From: Laspinema palackyanum D2c
GTDB taxonomy: Bacteria; Cyanobacteriota; Cyanobacteriia; Cyanobacteriales; Laspinemataceae
Reading direction: 5' to 3'
Assembly: GCF_025370875.1 (NCBI RefSeq)
Contig: NZ_JAMXFD010000019.1
Coordinates: forward strand, 52,785-116,784
Length of the DNA stretch: 64,000 bases
The notes under the pieces are model-generated. The model was not told the origin of the DNA and made no database searches. It saw nothing but the letters and a program-made list of their open reading frames with translations. Positions 9,157 through 19,623 of the stretch are shown here, piece by piece. Position numbers and translations under genes: made by a program. Within the stretch, counting starts at the first letter, position 1, and every line of letters starts with the position of its first letter.

Positions 9157-11313
9157 TTATTGTCCGAGTTTCTTGGCAATTTCGGGGCTGTATAGCCGCA
9201 AATAATTCCAGTAGTTCTCAAAAACGTGCTTGACGTAACCGTTTGTTTCGGGGAAAGGAATCTTGTCGGCGAACTCATCCGGATCGTCGAATCCAAATTG
9301 CTCGATCCAGGAAGCTACATTACTGGGTCCAGCATTGTAACTCGCCACGGCTAACATCGAGTTATCTTTATACTGACCATGAGTAAAATCTAGATACCAA
9401 GTCCCAATTTTAATATTATCTTCGGGATCTTCTAGGTTGAAATTTTTGATACCCATACTTTGGGCCGCCCAGGACCCGGTTTCTGGCATGACCTGCATCA
9501 ACCCAACGGCACCCACGGAAGACCGAATTTTTGGCATAAATCGGGACTCTTGGCGCATTAAGGCCGTCACCAATAAGGGATTCATTTGTTGTTCTTGAGA
9601 AGCCTTTTGGATCAGGTCAACATAAGGGAAGGGATAAAGTGCTTCCCAATAATGAGGTTGTACCTTGATTTGTTTGTATTGCTCTTGGTCTTCAGGTTTG
9701 TCTCGCCAGCGCAGACTGGACAACATAAAAATGCCATCGAGGTTATCTCCAACCCCAAGGCGAATCAATCCATCAGTAAACTGCTCAGGGACTGAGGGTT
9801 CCCGGCGATTGGTAAATTCGACCTGCCAGAGGGTCCAGGCATCTTGATCTTGGCCGAGGAGGTACAGTTCTTTGAGGACATCAGAGCCGACTGGGATCTC
9901 GATGCGTTCGGTTTGACCGATGATCGCCGGCGTCAGAGCACGGACATTCGTAAAGTCACCCACATCCCATCCTAACAACACGGCAGATCGCCACGCATAG
10001 TAGGATTCGGTATAGTTAAACAAAATGTCTTCGTAGGTTTGGCGAGCTTCCTTGCTCAACCCCAGGCGCTGCGCCCACTTTCCAGCCCAGAAACCGGCTT
10101 CTGGAGCCAGTTCGCTATCAGGGTTTTCCTGACGCAGTTCCAAAGCCCACTTGCGCGCTTCATCAAAATTGTTAATGGCCACACTTTGTTGGGCCAAACT
10201 CCATCGCAGTTCAGCGGCTCCTTCGGAATTGCTATACTCACTCAGAACCTTGTCCCGGGCTTCTTTAGCTGCACTGCGGCTGCCCAACTCATCCAGGATT
10301 TTTGATCGGGCGAACAAGGCTTCTCCGGCTTTGTTGGGGAAGCGGTTAATCAATTCGTCGATATAAGTCAGGGCTTCTTTGGGTTCGACTAGGGTAATCA
10401 GTTGCTCTAACCCCATGCTGGCTTCTTCGCTGTCGGGAAAGTCTACGAAGAGTCGTTTGTAGGCTAAGATAGCCCCGCTGTTATCTCCGGAGAGCTGACG
10501 TCCTCTGCCGAGACGATAGGCGCTCTGGGGGTTCCATGTGGCGGAAGCGTAGGCTTCCCCGCCTTTGCCATAGTCTTGTTTTTCCCAATAGCCGAAGGCG
10601 ATGGCTTCCCAATTTTCTGGGGTGAGGCGATCGCGATGTTGATTGGTCAGTTTTTGCAGATGGGATTTGTAATTGTCCAGGTAAAAGCCATGGCTGGCGA
10701 TCGGCAATAATAAATCCAGACGATTGGGATTTTCTTTTAAGCGGGTTTGAGCAATTTCCATACTCTTGGGGTGAGCCGGGAATTTCTCCAGGGCCTGGTC
10801 CCAATATTGGGGGTTGCTTTTTCCTAGTGCATAGAGTGCTTCAACCACCACCGGAGACTCGGGATGATTTTCGAGCAATTCTGTCCAAGTTTCCCGCGCT
10901 TGGGCAGAATTATTGCTCAGTTCATAAGCCTGAGCGCGTTTAAACAAAATGTAGGGGGCGAGCAGTCCATAGTCCTTTTCTAAGTCTTGGAGCGATTCCA
11001 GGGCCTGTGTTGCCTGCCCTTGTTCGAGTAAATCGTTGGCTAACATATAACGAGCTTGGGAGCGATCGAGACCTTCCCCATTGAGGGCCAACTGTTCTAA
11101 CTGACTAGCTCGTTGCTCATAAGACATCATCGCTAAAGGTTTGACCGCCGACTGGCGACTGCTGCTTCCCCCGAGGGTCAGAATTTTGGGAGTTTTCTGA
11201 CTCCATTCGATCCATTTATTCATGGGTACAGCAGCACCGATTAACAAAATCCATAGCCCAATGCCAACAGCTATCGTTACTTTGTTGTTGGATCTTTGCT
11301 TTTTTCTAAACAT
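9157..11313 (-). CDS. Slt70-like lytic transglycosylase with TPR-type superhelix
   Basis: A 718-residue protein starting at ATG 11313 (a TTG one codon upstream is also open). An N-terminal membrane anchor at about 12-32 is followed by TPR-like repeats (about 65-520) and a C-terminal SLT domain from about 578. The catalytic glutamate is about E589 in MRQESRF; downstream motifs AVGLMQVMPETG and ASYNAGP are canonical. It cleaves peptidoglycan between MurNAc and GlcNAc, forming 1,6-anhydroMurNAc, on the periplasmic side of the membrane. It is upstream of the chemosensory cluster but separated by 188 bp, so co-regulation is uncertain. Confidence 0.93.
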   Translation of the reverse strand: MFRKKQRSNNKVTIAVGIGLWILLIGAAVPMNKWIEWSQKTPKILTLGGSSSRQSAVKPLAMMSYEQRASQLEQLALNGEGLDRSQARYMLANDLLEQGQATQALESLQDLEKDYGLLAPYILFKRAQAYELSNNSAQARETWTELLENHPESPVVVEALYALGKSNPQYWDQALEKFPAHPKSMEIAQTRLKENPNRLDLLLPIASHGFYLDNYKSHLQKLTNQHRDRLTPENWEAIAFGYWEKQDYGKGGEAYASATWNPQSAYRLGRGRQLSGDNSGAILAYKRLFVDFPDSEEASMGLEQLITLVEPKEALTYIDELINRFPNKAGEALFARSKILDELGSRSAAKEARDKVLSEYSNSEGAAELRWSLAQQSVAINNFDEARKWALELRQENPDSELAPEAGFWAGKWAQRLGLSKEARQTYEDILFNYTESYYAWRSAVLLGWDVGDFTNVRALTPAIIGQTERIEIPVGSDVLKELYLLGQDQDAWTLWQVEFTNRREPSVPEQFTDGLIRLGVGDNLDGIFMLSSLRWRDKPEDQEQYKQIKVQPHYWEALYPFPYVDLIQKASQEQQMNPLLVTALMRQESRFMPKIRSSVGAVGLMQVMPETGSWAAQSMGIKNFNLEDPEDNIKIGTWYLDFTHGQYKDNSMLAVASYNAGPSNVASWIEQFGFDDPDEFADKIPFPETNGYVKHVFENYWNYLRLYSPEIAKKLGQ

Positions 11314-11511
11314 CAAGTTTCCCCGTCCCTGAGCTGCAACAGCCTTATTTTAATTTTTTCCTTGAGAATTTGGCGGGTCGAGTCAACTGAGTTGACCCGA
11401 CGACGAATCTATCTGGGGGTCTTCCAACTGGCTAAGGTCCGATTCAAGCTCAACTCATGCTTCTCAACCCTCCAAGGCCATCTAAAGCGGACGGGCGATC
11501 GCAATCAGCTC

Positions 11512-12633
11512 TTATTTGCGCCGACACAGAACCCAGCGTAACTCCACTGGCGGGGTCGCCGCAAACGGAAAAATATTCCGCCCGGTTGCCCAACTGATAA
11601 ACCACCAGGTTGGGGGCCATGCTTCTGAGGGGAGATGAGCTTTCTCATACTCATACACCGACTCTTCCGACAGGATTTCTAGGGGCAGTCCTGCCATCGC
11701 CAACTTCAGTTCCTCACGGGTGAGCAGGTAGGACCAGACGACCTCGCCCATTTGACGGACGGTTTCATCCGGTTCATATCCCTCAATGGGCAAGAATACA
11801 TTAAACAGTAACAATCCACCGCTTTCTAGTCCCGCAGATAATTTGGCCAGCAGGATGCGAACCTGATTAATATTGCGAAAGTGGGAAATCACTTCCGAAA
11901 CGACGGCTAACTTATAGTAACTCGGCGGTAAATTAAGATTGGGGTCGAGAATATTCCCCTGGAAAATCCGCACTGGCAAGGCTTCACTCTCGGCAGTGGC
12001 TAAAAGTTTCTGGGCGAATACAGAGGTCAGTTCCACCGCATCCACCGGATGTCCTTGTCTGGCTAAGGGGAAGCTATTGCGCCCGGTCCCGGCACCGACA
12101 TCGAGAATCGGTGCCTGTTCCTTGTTCGGGAAGGTTGCAGCTACATCGATGATTTTGGCATCGGCATGGGGTCCAAATAACGGACCGCTGCGATTTTTCA
12201 CCCACCCATCATATTTTTCTTCAAGGGATGAGGTATGGATATTCGCCGTGATTTTTAACCCACTGGTCAACCCTTCTGTGGGACTGGGTGGACTAAATTT
12301 GATGCTCAGACGGGCATGGGGTGAGGCCCGAAATCCCTCCGCCAAATGGGTGGACAAGGAGGTTCTCAAGGACTGAATTTGTTCGTCGGTGAGGGTTTGC
12401 CCAAGCCCTTTCATCACTCCCATGACCAGATTCATATGCTCATCAATCATGGCGGGGATGCAAGGCATCATCACTTCACCGATTGCCCCGGTCAAGTTTT
12501 TTAATTTGTGTCGCAGGGCCTGCGCTAACAGTTCCGGATCCCGCACGGGTTCAGTTTGGGAGACGGAGAGCGAGGGGGGATTCGTTCGCGTCGATAACGG
12601 TTCTGCTCTCTGTTTAGAGGCTTCGGAAACCAC
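11512..12633 (-). CDS. Class I SAM-dependent methyltransferase of unknown substrate
   Basis: I place the start at GTG 12633, because an AGGAG ribosome-binding site lies eight bases upstream; the longer frame would need a TTG at 12660. This gives 373 residues. An N-terminal helical region (about 40-100) precedes the Rossmann methyltransferase fold with motif I ILDVGAGTGRNSFPLA, an acidic end of strand 2 (VDAVELT) and the later SEVISHFRN and GGLLLFNVF blocks. The substrate cannot be read from the sequence. The neighbours (Slt transglycosylase downstream, divergent pepA upstream) give no clear pathway. Confidence 0.8.
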   Translation of the reverse strand: MVSEASKQRAEPLSTRTNPPSLSVSQTEPVRDPELLAQALRHKLKNLTGAIGEVMMPCIPAMIDEHMNLVMGVMKGLGQTLTDEQIQSLRTSLSTHLAEGFRASPHARLSIKFSPPSPTEGLTSGLKITANIHTSSLEEKYDGWVKNRSGPLFGPHADAKIIDVAATFPNKEQAPILDVGAGTGRNSFPLARQGHPVDAVELTSVFAQKLLATAESEALPVRIFQGNILDPNLNLPPSYYKLAVVSEVISHFRNINQVRILLAKLSAGLESGGLLLFNVFLPIEGYEPDETVRQMGEVVWSYLLTREELKLAMAGLPLEILSEESVYEYEKAHLPSEAWPPTWWFISWATGRNIFPFAATPPVELRWVLCRRK

Positions 12634-12960
12634 TGCTAATACTCCTAGTTTACGGTGCAAAATTAGAGATTCAATTCCAGGTTACTATGTGTAACGACCT
12701 CGGACTAGAGTTATGCAAATAACCCCTTTTTCTCTGGAAAAATTCAAGGGTTTGAGAGGTCTTTTCCAGAAGGGTCCTAGGGGCGGGGACCGCAGGAAAG
12801 ATGTTTTCCAGGGGCGGCTGCCCGGTCCCTGAAGGCGATCGCCGGGGACTTAGGGGACTCTTTTCCACAGCGGGTGTAACCCCTGTAACCCCTCTATGGA
12901 AACGCCAATCTCGATCCATACTGGTATTGTTGCGAAGTATTACATTATTCAGGACTAGGA
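12634..12960. other. Divergent promoter region between methyltransferase and pepA
   Basis: This 327-bp gap between divergent genes contains a HIP1 site near 12,835 and a short tandem GTAACCCCT repeat near 12,877-12,893. No clear operator or coding frame is seen; both promoters must lie here. Confidence 0.4.
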
Positions 12961-14439
12961 ATGGAATTTCAAGGAATAGAAACGCCACGGTTGGACTGGT
13001 CTGGAGACGCCTTAGCGATTGGGGTGTTTGAAGAGGGGACGGAAGTCACCGGGGAATTAGGTCAACTCAATGACAAGCTAGGCGGGACGATCGCCGAACT
13101 GATCGCTGAGGTGGAGTTTAAAGGTAAGGACAATAGTAGCGCAGTGACTCGGGTCGGTGGCGGCAGTGCCATCCGCAAGATTATTTTAGTGGGGTTAGGG
13201 AAATCAGAGTCCCTCACTGTGGATAGTTTGAGACGTGCTGCTGGGACTGCCGCCAAGGTGGCGAGTAAAGAAAAGTGCAAAACCCTCGGCATCGATCTCC
13301 CTCTGTGGAATAATGACCCAGATACCACGGCCCAGGCGATCGCTGAAGGGATAGAATTAGCCCTGTTTAAGGATTTGCGCTTTAAGTCGGACCCGGAAGA
13401 AAAGGGCTCGCCCCTAGAACGGGTGGAGTTGCTCGGTTTGGCCGATCGCCAAGGGTCCATTACCCGAGGTTTACAAATTTCTAGTGGGGTGAATTTAGCC
13501 CGGGAGTTGGTGGCGGCCCCCTCCAATATTGTCACGCCGATGTCAATGGCTGAAATGGCAGAGGAACTGGCGGCTGAATATGGTCTCGACCTGGAAATCC
13601 TGGAACAGGAAGATTGTCAAAACCTGGGAATGGGTGCGTTTCTCGGGGTGGCGCAAGCGTCGGAAATGCCCCCGAAATTTATCCATTTGACCTACAAACC
13701 CCAAGGGACACCCCGACGGAAATTGGCGATCGTGGGTAAGGGGTTGACTTTTGACTCGGGGGGGCTGAATATTAAGCCCACCGGCAGTGGCATTGAAATG
13801 ATGAAGACGGATATGAGCGGTTCTGCTGCAACGTTTGGCGCGGCGAAGGCGATCGGGCAATTAAAACCCGATGTCGAGGTGCACTTCATCACAGCGGTGA
13901 CGGAGAATATGATTAGTGGTCGGGCCATGCACCCGGGAGATATCCTCACCGCCTCTAATGGTAAAACCATTGAGGTGAATAATACCGATGCGGAAGGTCG
14001 CTTAACCCTGGCGGATGCCTTGGTGTTTACGGAGAAACTGGGGGTCGATGCGATCGTGGATTTAGCCACCCTCACCGGCGCTTGTGTGGTTGCCCTCGGC
14101 AATGATATTGCTGGGTTGTGGAGTACAGATGAAGGGTTAGCGAATCAGTTGCTCACCGCTTCCAAAACCGCTGGCGAAAAGTTCTGGCAGTTACCGATGG
14201 AAGAGTCCTATTTTGAGGGATTGAAGTCCCTGCACGCGGATATGAAAAATACCGGGCCCCGTCCCGGTGGCTCTATTACCGCAGCACTCTTCCTCAAGCA
14301 ATTTGTGGAGAAAACACCCTGGGCCCATTTAGATATTGCAGGGCCGGTTTGGACGGAAAAAGATAAGGGATATAACAGTGCTGGGGCAACGGGTTTCGGA
14401 GTCCGCACTCTCGTCAATTGGGTTCTGAATCCGGCTTAA
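12961..14439 (+). CDS. pepA: Leucyl aminopeptidase (family M17)
   Basis: A 492-residue cytoplasmic metallopeptidase removing N-terminal residues from peptides. The M17 signature NTDAEGRL lies at about residues 340-347, and the metal/substrate-binding stretch [16 protein letters not shown] at about 256-271. The N-terminal macro-like domain (1-165) and C-terminal catalytic domain (170-490) have the usual family size. All expected catalytic lysine, aspartate and glutamate positions appear present. It is monocistronic as far as can be seen, with a multi-hairpin element about 40 bp downstream. Confidence 0.96.
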   Translation: MEFQGIETPRLDWSGDALAIGVFEEGTEVTGELGQLNDKLGGTIAELIAEVEFKGKDNSSAVTRVGGGSAIRKIILVGLGKSESLTVDSLRRAAGTAAKVASKEKCKTLGIDLPLWNNDPDTTAQAIAEGIELALFKDLRFKSDPEEKGSPLERVELLGLADRQGSITRGLQISSGVNLARELVAAPSNIVTPMSMAEMAEELAAEYGLDLEILEQEDCQNLGMGAFLGVAQASEMPPKFIHLTYKPQGTPRRKLAIVGKGLTFDSGGLNIKPTGSGIEMMKTDMSGSAATFGAAKAIGQLKPDVEVHFITAVTENMISGRAMHPGDILTASNGKTIEVNNTDAEGRLTLADALVFTEKLGVDAIVDLATLTGACVVALGNDIAGLWSTDEGLANQLLTASKTAGEKFWQLPMEESYFEGLKSLHADMKNTGPRPGGSITAALFLKQFVEKTPWAHLDIAGPVWTEKDKGYNSAGATGFGVRTLVNWVLNPA

Positions 14440-14479
14440 TCGGTTCCCGGTTCTTGGGGTTAGAAACTCCCGATTCATG

Positions 14480-14564
14480 AGCAACAACCAGCGGGGGATC
14501 AATCCCCCGCCTAAGATCTCAAGCTCAACACCCCTGGGGGTTAAAACCCCCAGGGGTTGTTGCT
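14480..14564. repeat. Multi-hairpin element (three-way-junction shape) after pepA
   Basis: The outer arms AGCAACAACC (14480-14489) and GGTTGTTGCT (14555-14564) are perfect inverted complements. Inside sit two hairpins: GCGGGGGATCAATCCCCCGC (14491-14510) and a GC-rich one at 14531-14556 with arms CCCCTGGGGG and CCCCCAGGGG. It may end pepA transcription or be a dispersed structured repeat. There is no T tract typical of a simple terminator. Confidence 0.7.
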
Positions 14565-15306
14565 GGAGAGGGTCTGAGGATCATCGCCCCGCTTATGAGA
14601 AGTATAAAAATTTCTAACCGGCCATTACCCCTCTCAATCAGTTGTCTCTACTCTTCGGGAGTTCGCTCCCAGAAAAGTAGAAACCCTTCCTCCTCAGTCG
14701 GAACGAGCCGGTTATAACTCCCTGGATTCCAGAAAATTCATTTATTCCCACCTAAATCGTCAGGAATAGGTCTAAAGTTAGAGAAGGGGTTCATTGAAAT
14801 CAACAATTCTATCTCTATAGATAGATTACCCTCTCCTTAACAGGGCTGGGAAAGTAGCAAGAGCGGGACAAATCTAAATATGAGCAATAATTAAGTGAGA
14901 AATTTGAATGCTCATTCGTCCAAATAATTCCTCTATCTAAAGGTATTAATTTTAGTAAATTAAAGTAAATTCTTTGCAAAGAGAATATAAAGTTTTAAAG
15001 AATTTTCTCTGGTGGGGGTTATTTTTTTTACAAAATCATTTAAAGTCGCTATAGTTACGGCCTTCCCTCTGATACAAGCGGAAATAAACAACCTTTTGAA
15101 TCCACAAGTTTTGACGGCAACTTTAATCACTTTGTTGCTGGATAAAACCTAGGATTTACATGACTTAAAAAAGTGATATACCTTTTTTAGAGAATGAAAA
15201 GGATAGCCCCCTATCTCCAGACCTCTCTCTAATAACTAACTTCCGCCGAGGGTTATGGGCACACAGAGCATTCAACTACTCGTGACATCTACTACTAAGA
15301 GGTTCC
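14565..15306. other. AT-rich upstream region of the GH5 gene
   Basis: This gap of about 740 bp becomes markedly AT-rich between about 14,880 and 15,060. No gene, RNA or strong repeat was recognised. It presumably holds the promoter and possibly a long leader of the PEP-CTERM glycoside hydrolase gene. Confidence 0.35.
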
Positions 15307-16833
15307 ATGAATTCAGGCAAACTATTACAGTTTTTCGCCCTAGCTGGGTTGAGCATCAGTTCGTTTTCCATCGCTCCAGCGAGTCCAGCTCATGCTGATT
15401 TAACCACATCGAGCCTACCCGATGGGGAACATCCTTTAGAAACCCGCTTAGACCGTCTCACTCAGGGGATCAATTTAAGTCACTGGTTTGCTCAAAGTGA
15501 GACGTACAATCCGTTTCACATGGAAAACTTTATCAGCGATGATGACCTCGATTTGCTGGGGGATTTGGGATTCCAGCACGTTCGCCTCCCGGTAGATCCG
15601 GCGCTGCTGATGGACTTGAGCAATCCCGAATCACTCAATGTAGAATATTTGGGCTACTTAGACTCAGCCCTCGATCGCATCCTGGAACGAGATTTAGGGG
15701 TGATTGTGGATTTGCAAGCTAACGATGAGTTTAAAGAATATTTGGCCAGGGATGATGAGTTTGTTGATACATTTGTCCAGTTTGCGGGTGCATTAGCACA
15801 ACATCTCAGTCCCCGGGATCCCGATTTCCTATTTTTAGAAGTGCTCAATGAACCCTCTTTTAACTTCTTTGCACTGGAAGATGTCGATCCAGTCAAACGA
15901 TGGGATTGGGTTCAGGGGGAGATTTTAGGTGCATTTCGATCCGGTGCCCCTGAGCATACGGCGATCGCCACGGGATATGATTGGAGTGGCATTGACGGAT
16001 TGCGGAAGCTCACTCCAGTTGCCGATCCCAATGTGGTCTATAATTTCCACTTTTACGAACCGATGACCTTTACCCATCAAGGTGCCGACTGGATCGACGA
16101 ACACTTTAATTTGGTTTTGGATCTACCCTATCCTTATAATCAAGTCGAATGTGATGCGGTGATCCTGCGAATGACCGATGAAGACTTACGGCACGTCGCC
16201 CAGTCCTATTGCGATGAACAGTGGAATGCCGATAAAATCAAAGCCCGGATCGGTCTCGCTGCGGCATGGGCGACAGAACATAATGTTCGTCTGACGGCGA
16301 ATGAGTTCGGCGTTTATCGAAATTTTGTCCAGGAGGAAGACCGGGTCTCGTGGATTTATGATGTGCGAACGACTTTAGAGGAATACGATATCGGCTGGGC
16401 AATGTGGGATTATACAGGGGGATTTGGCCTGTTTGACAAGGTGGATGAACAACGCATCCTCAATCGAAGCATGGTAGAAGCCCTAGGACTCTCAATGGTG
16501 GAGGTGGTTTTAGATACAAAAGGCCCAGAGGAAACTGAGGAGATGGAAGAGGTGGCGATTCTGGACCCGATTGTGATTTCTCCGGTGGAGAGTGAGGAGA
16601 CGGAAGAGAGTGAGGAGACGGAAGAGGTGGCGATTCTGGACCCGATTGTAATTCCTCCGGTGGAAATGGAGAACAGGGAGCCCGTTGTCATTGTTAACCC
16701 GGAGGTGATTCTTCCAGTTATGACGGATGAAGGGGCGACTGGGCGTAAGATTCCCGAACCTTCTGCGATCGCCGGATTAGTCCTATTGGGTGTTTCGGGT
16801 TTGGGAATGAAACGCCGCTATTGTAACGGATGA
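15307..16833 (+). CDS. Secreted glycoside hydrolase family 5 (cellulase-like) with PEP-CTERM sorting tail
   Basis: A 508-residue protein with a signal peptide (about 1-31, ending SPAHA). The GH5 TIM barrel covers about 45-400: acid/base E182 in VLNEPSF, NFHFYEP, nucleophile E333 in TANEFGV and the barrel-end WDYTGGFGLF. A linker at 405-475 has an imperfect 25-residue duplication (EEVAILDPIVI...PPVE), seen in DNA as a 75-bp period (16551 and 16626). The C-terminus has a PEP-CTERM motif (IPEPSAIAGLVLLG then basic KRR), which marks proteins for exosortase processing at the surface. The exact polysaccharide target is unknown. It lies convergent with the SLH protein gene. Confidence 0.9.
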   Translation: MNSGKLLQFFALAGLSISSFSIAPASPAHADLTTSSLPDGEHPLETRLDRLTQGINLSHWFAQSETYNPFHMENFISDDDLDLLGDLGFQHVRLPVDPALLMDLSNPESLNVEYLGYLDSALDRILERDLGVIVDLQANDEFKEYLARDDEFVDTFVQFAGALAQHLSPRDPDFLFLEVLNEPSFNFFALEDVDPVKRWDWVQGEILGAFRSGAPEHTAIATGYDWSGIDGLRKLTPVADPNVVYNFHFYEPMTFTHQGADWIDEHFNLVLDLPYPYNQVECDAVILRMTDEDLRHVAQSYCDEQWNADKIKARIGLAAAWATEHNVRLTANEFGVYRNFVQEEDRVSWIYDVRTTLEEYDIGWAMWDYTGGFGLFDKVDEQRILNRSMVEALGLSMVEVVLDTKGPEETEEMEEVAILDPIVISPVESEETEESEETEEVAILDPIVIPPVEMENREPVVIVNPEVILPVMTDEGATGRKIPEPSAIAGLVLLGVSGLGMKRRYCNG

Positions 16834-16882
16834 CCCGTCATAGCAGGACAGGACCGTGATCCATGCTTTTAAATACAAAAAA

Positions 16883-16902
16883 GGGTGGGCTTTTGCCCAC
16901 CC
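16883..16902 (-). terminator. Terminator of the DUF1565/SLH gene
   Basis: The hairpin GGGTGGGC-TTTT-GCCCACCC (16883-16902) is flanked by an A run on the plus-strand left side, which reads as a U tract on the minus strand. It therefore best serves the minus-strand SLH gene ending at 16982 and may also act on GH5 transcripts. Confidence 0.75.
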
Positions 16903-16981
16903 CTAGAGGAGTTAGAAGACGTGCAAGGAGCAAATGAAGACCGAGGTGGAGAGAATAGCTCCACCCTGGGTGCTAAACTGC

Positions 16982-19042
16982 TTACGCGGAGAGGATATAT
17001 TGAGAGTCGATCGCCGCAATTTTATTGCCGTTGACTAAGGCTTGATAAATCATCACAGCGACTTCGGCGCGGGTGGCATCGCGAGTGGGTTCGAGTTTGT
17101 CAGCGCTGGGATAGCTCACAATCAATTCCTTGGCGAGGGCAGTTGCGACTTCCTCCTTGGCATAGTCGGGAATGCTGGTGCGATCGCTAAATTTCGTTAA
17201 GCTCTCTGCAGTCCCACCGGATAAACCGAGTCCATTGACGAGGGAAACAATCACCTGTGCGCGCTGGACATTTTCAGTCGGCTTGAAGGTGTTATCGGGG
17301 AAGCCGGAAATAAATCCGCTCTTATAGGCGGTTTGGACCGCGACGTAGCCCCAGAAATCTTCGGCAACATCTTTAAAAGTGGCCGCATCCCGTTTGACTG
17401 GGGGATTTAAGGCTTTGGTAAGTAAGGCGGCATACTGCGCCCGGGTCATTTTGTCATCGGGCTTGAAGGTGCCATCAGGATAGCCCCCGACTGCCCCGGC
17501 GTTGTATAAGCCAAGAATGAACGGTTCGGCCCAGTGACCGGCAATATCGCTCAAAGGCTGGGATTTGACATCGGAAGCCACGATGTGAGCTGAAGTGATG
17601 GCGGTGGCGAGTCCTTTGACGACTAAGCCTTGGTAAATAATCGCTGCGACTTCCGCCCGGGTGATTTCCCGCATCGGATTGAGTTCCTTGACGTTGGGAT
17701 AGTTAACCACCATCCCTTTTTCCGTAGCGATCGCCACGGCATTGGTGGCGTAGCTGGGGATTTGAGCGCGATCGGTATAATATCCGAGGGTCGCTGCATC
17801 CCCGTTACTGAGTTTCAACCCACTGACTAAAGAAACCAGCGCTTGTACCCGAGTCAAATTATCATTGGGACGGAATGTCACATCCGGGAATCCGGCGATA
17901 AAGCCCATGCGGTTGGCTTTGACGATCGCCTCTTTGCCCCAGAAATCACTGGCGACATCGGTGAAGTTCGTCGTCGTACTACTCAAGGTTTCATTAAACG
18001 CTTTCGCCACGATCGCCGCATATTGAGCGCGAGTCAGCTTCTCTTCTGGCTTAAATGTGCCATCGGGGAACCCAGCAATTAAACCTTTCCCGACCATTGC
18101 GGTAATAAAAGGTGCGGCCCAGTGACCGGCAATATCCTTTAAACTCGTGGTGGGTTGGTCATCCTCTGGATCAACACTGCTGGCGACAAACTCGATATCA
18201 CCTTTGACGGTGGTCACACTCAGAGTATTGCCGATACTGAGGATTTTTTGGGTACTGGCATTTTGAACGTCATACTGACCGTTCGTTTTAATTGTGTTAC
18301 CTGCCGGGTCTTCGCTCGTCCCGAGGTCCACTTTGGCGTTATTGGTAACGGTGATGCCATCTTGCTCGTTCTTTTCGATGATATTGTTGCGAAGAACGGG
18401 ACTGGCGTCACCATTAATGACAACCCCGGTGCGATTTTCCAGGATGTGGTTCTCTTTGAGCAAAGGCGCGGACTGATTGCCGATGGTTAAGCCAAAGCCA
18501 GTTTTTTGAAACAGGTTGCCTCGCACTTCCCCTTTGGCATTGTCAACGAATGACATCCCGTTGCCCGTATTTTCGGAGAAGACGTTGGTAATGATGGTGG
18601 GTTTGGCAATACCGCTGGCGAAGACGCCTTCGCGACTGGACTTAGATAAGGTGCTATTGGCGATCGTGGCCGAGACGCCGTGGATCCATACCCCGACCCC
18701 AGAAGTACCAGGGTTCGTGACTGTGACGCCGCGCAGTTGGGCCCCTTCTTCCAGATACATCGTGATATTCTGGCTGGGCCAATTGCCCATAGTCTTTGTA
18801 CCACCCCCTTGGATGATGATGGTTTTCCCTTTAGTGGCTTCGTCACCAACAATGGTCACTCCTGCTTTAACCACGAGGGGGAATTTTTCCCCTGATGTTG
18901 CGGTATAGGAGCCATTGGCTAACTTGATTGTGGTGCCGGAGGTTGATTTAACCAAGGCTGCGGCGAGGGTTTTCAAAGGAGCCAGTTGGCTACCGGCAGC
19001 AGAATCGTTTCCGTTGGTGGGATCGACGTAAAATGTAGCCAT
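16982..19042 (-). CDS. DUF1565 right-handed beta-helix protein with six S-layer homology domains
   Basis: The start is set at ATG 19042 (MATFYVDPTNGND), giving 686 residues; the alternative at 19099 adds residues that do not resemble a signal peptide. Residues 1-290 form a DUF1565 parallel beta-helix resembling pectate-lyase-like sugar-binding folds. The rest holds six SLH units in two triplets; units 1 and 4 read DIAGHWA, units 2 and 5 DFWG, and units 3 and 6 end RAEVA. SLH domains anchor proteins to cell-wall polymers or porin layers. No secretion signal is seen, which is odd for a surface protein. A minus-strand terminator follows. Confidence 0.87.
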   Translation of the reverse strand: MATFYVDPTNGNDSAAGSQLAPLKTLAAALVKSTSGTTIKLANGSYTATSGEKFPLVVKAGVTIVGDEATKGKTIIIQGGGTKTMGNWPSQNITMYLEEGAQLRGVTVTNPGTSGVGVWIHGVSATIANSTLSKSSREGVFASGIAKPTIITNVFSENTGNGMSFVDNAKGEVRGNLFQKTGFGLTIGNQSAPLLKENHILENRTGVVINGDASPVLRNNIIEKNEQDGITVTNNAKVDLGTSEDPAGNTIKTNGQYDVQNASTQKILSIGNTLSVTTVKGDIEFVASSVDPEDDQPTTSLKDIAGHWAAPFITAMVGKGLIAGFPDGTFKPEEKLTRAQYAAIVAKAFNETLSSTTTNFTDVASDFWGKEAIVKANRMGFIAGFPDVTFRPNDNLTRVQALVSLVSGLKLSNGDAATLGYYTDRAQIPSYATNAVAIATEKGMVVNYPNVKELNPMREITRAEVAAIIYQGLVVKGLATAITSAHIVASDVKSQPLSDIAGHWAEPFILGLYNAGAVGGYPDGTFKPDDKMTRAQYAALLTKALNPPVKRDAATFKDVAEDFWGYVAVQTAYKSGFISGFPDNTFKPTENVQRAQVIVSLVNGLGLSGGTAESLTKFSDRTSIPDYAKEEVATALAKELIVSYPSADKLEPTRDATRAEVAVMIYQALVNGNKIAAIDSQYILSA

Positions 19043-19623
19043 AATTGATGAGAATTCCTGAGTATTTGCTGGTAGAAACCGGGTCACACCAAGGGACATG
19101 GGGGCGGTGTCCTGGGCATTAGATAGGGTTTGGATAGTGCACCCAGGGGTTTGGTAATTGCACCGATCGCCGGAAAGGGTGGTAGGTGATGAAGCCCAAG
19201 CCCGTTACATCGTCCTTGGTCGTCCGATTATGTTTACACTGTACGAAGCGCATTCTGGAGGATAGGGAGGAGGACGGTCACAAGTGGAATTGGCACAACT
19301 GTAGCGATCTCCTCGTGCAAGGGTTAATCAGCTTTTTGGGTGAGGGGGTATGACACTCCCCTGATTGTCCCTTTGAACAAGCTATTCTATAGGGTAACTT
19401 TCTGGACTTTGGCCCCCCGGTCTGTGACGAATTCACCCTACTGCAATGGGTTGAACCCCCAGAAAATCTACGCTCAGTCCTCTTGAATCGGATTAAAACC
19501 CTAGGAATTGGCGATGAGGTTCCAAGGAATCGATCGCTCGGATCTCGGTGGGGTCGTTACCCCAGGGGAATATCTTGTCTATTATTAATCATTGGTTAGA
19601 AAAAACGCGCACAATATCCGTTC
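19043..19623. other. Divergent promoter region between SLH protein and Gld-type ABC cluster
   Basis: This 581-bp gap between divergent genes has no convincing open frame, hairpin or repeat. Promoters for both sides must lie here, but I cannot assign boxes with confidence. Confidence 0.4.
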
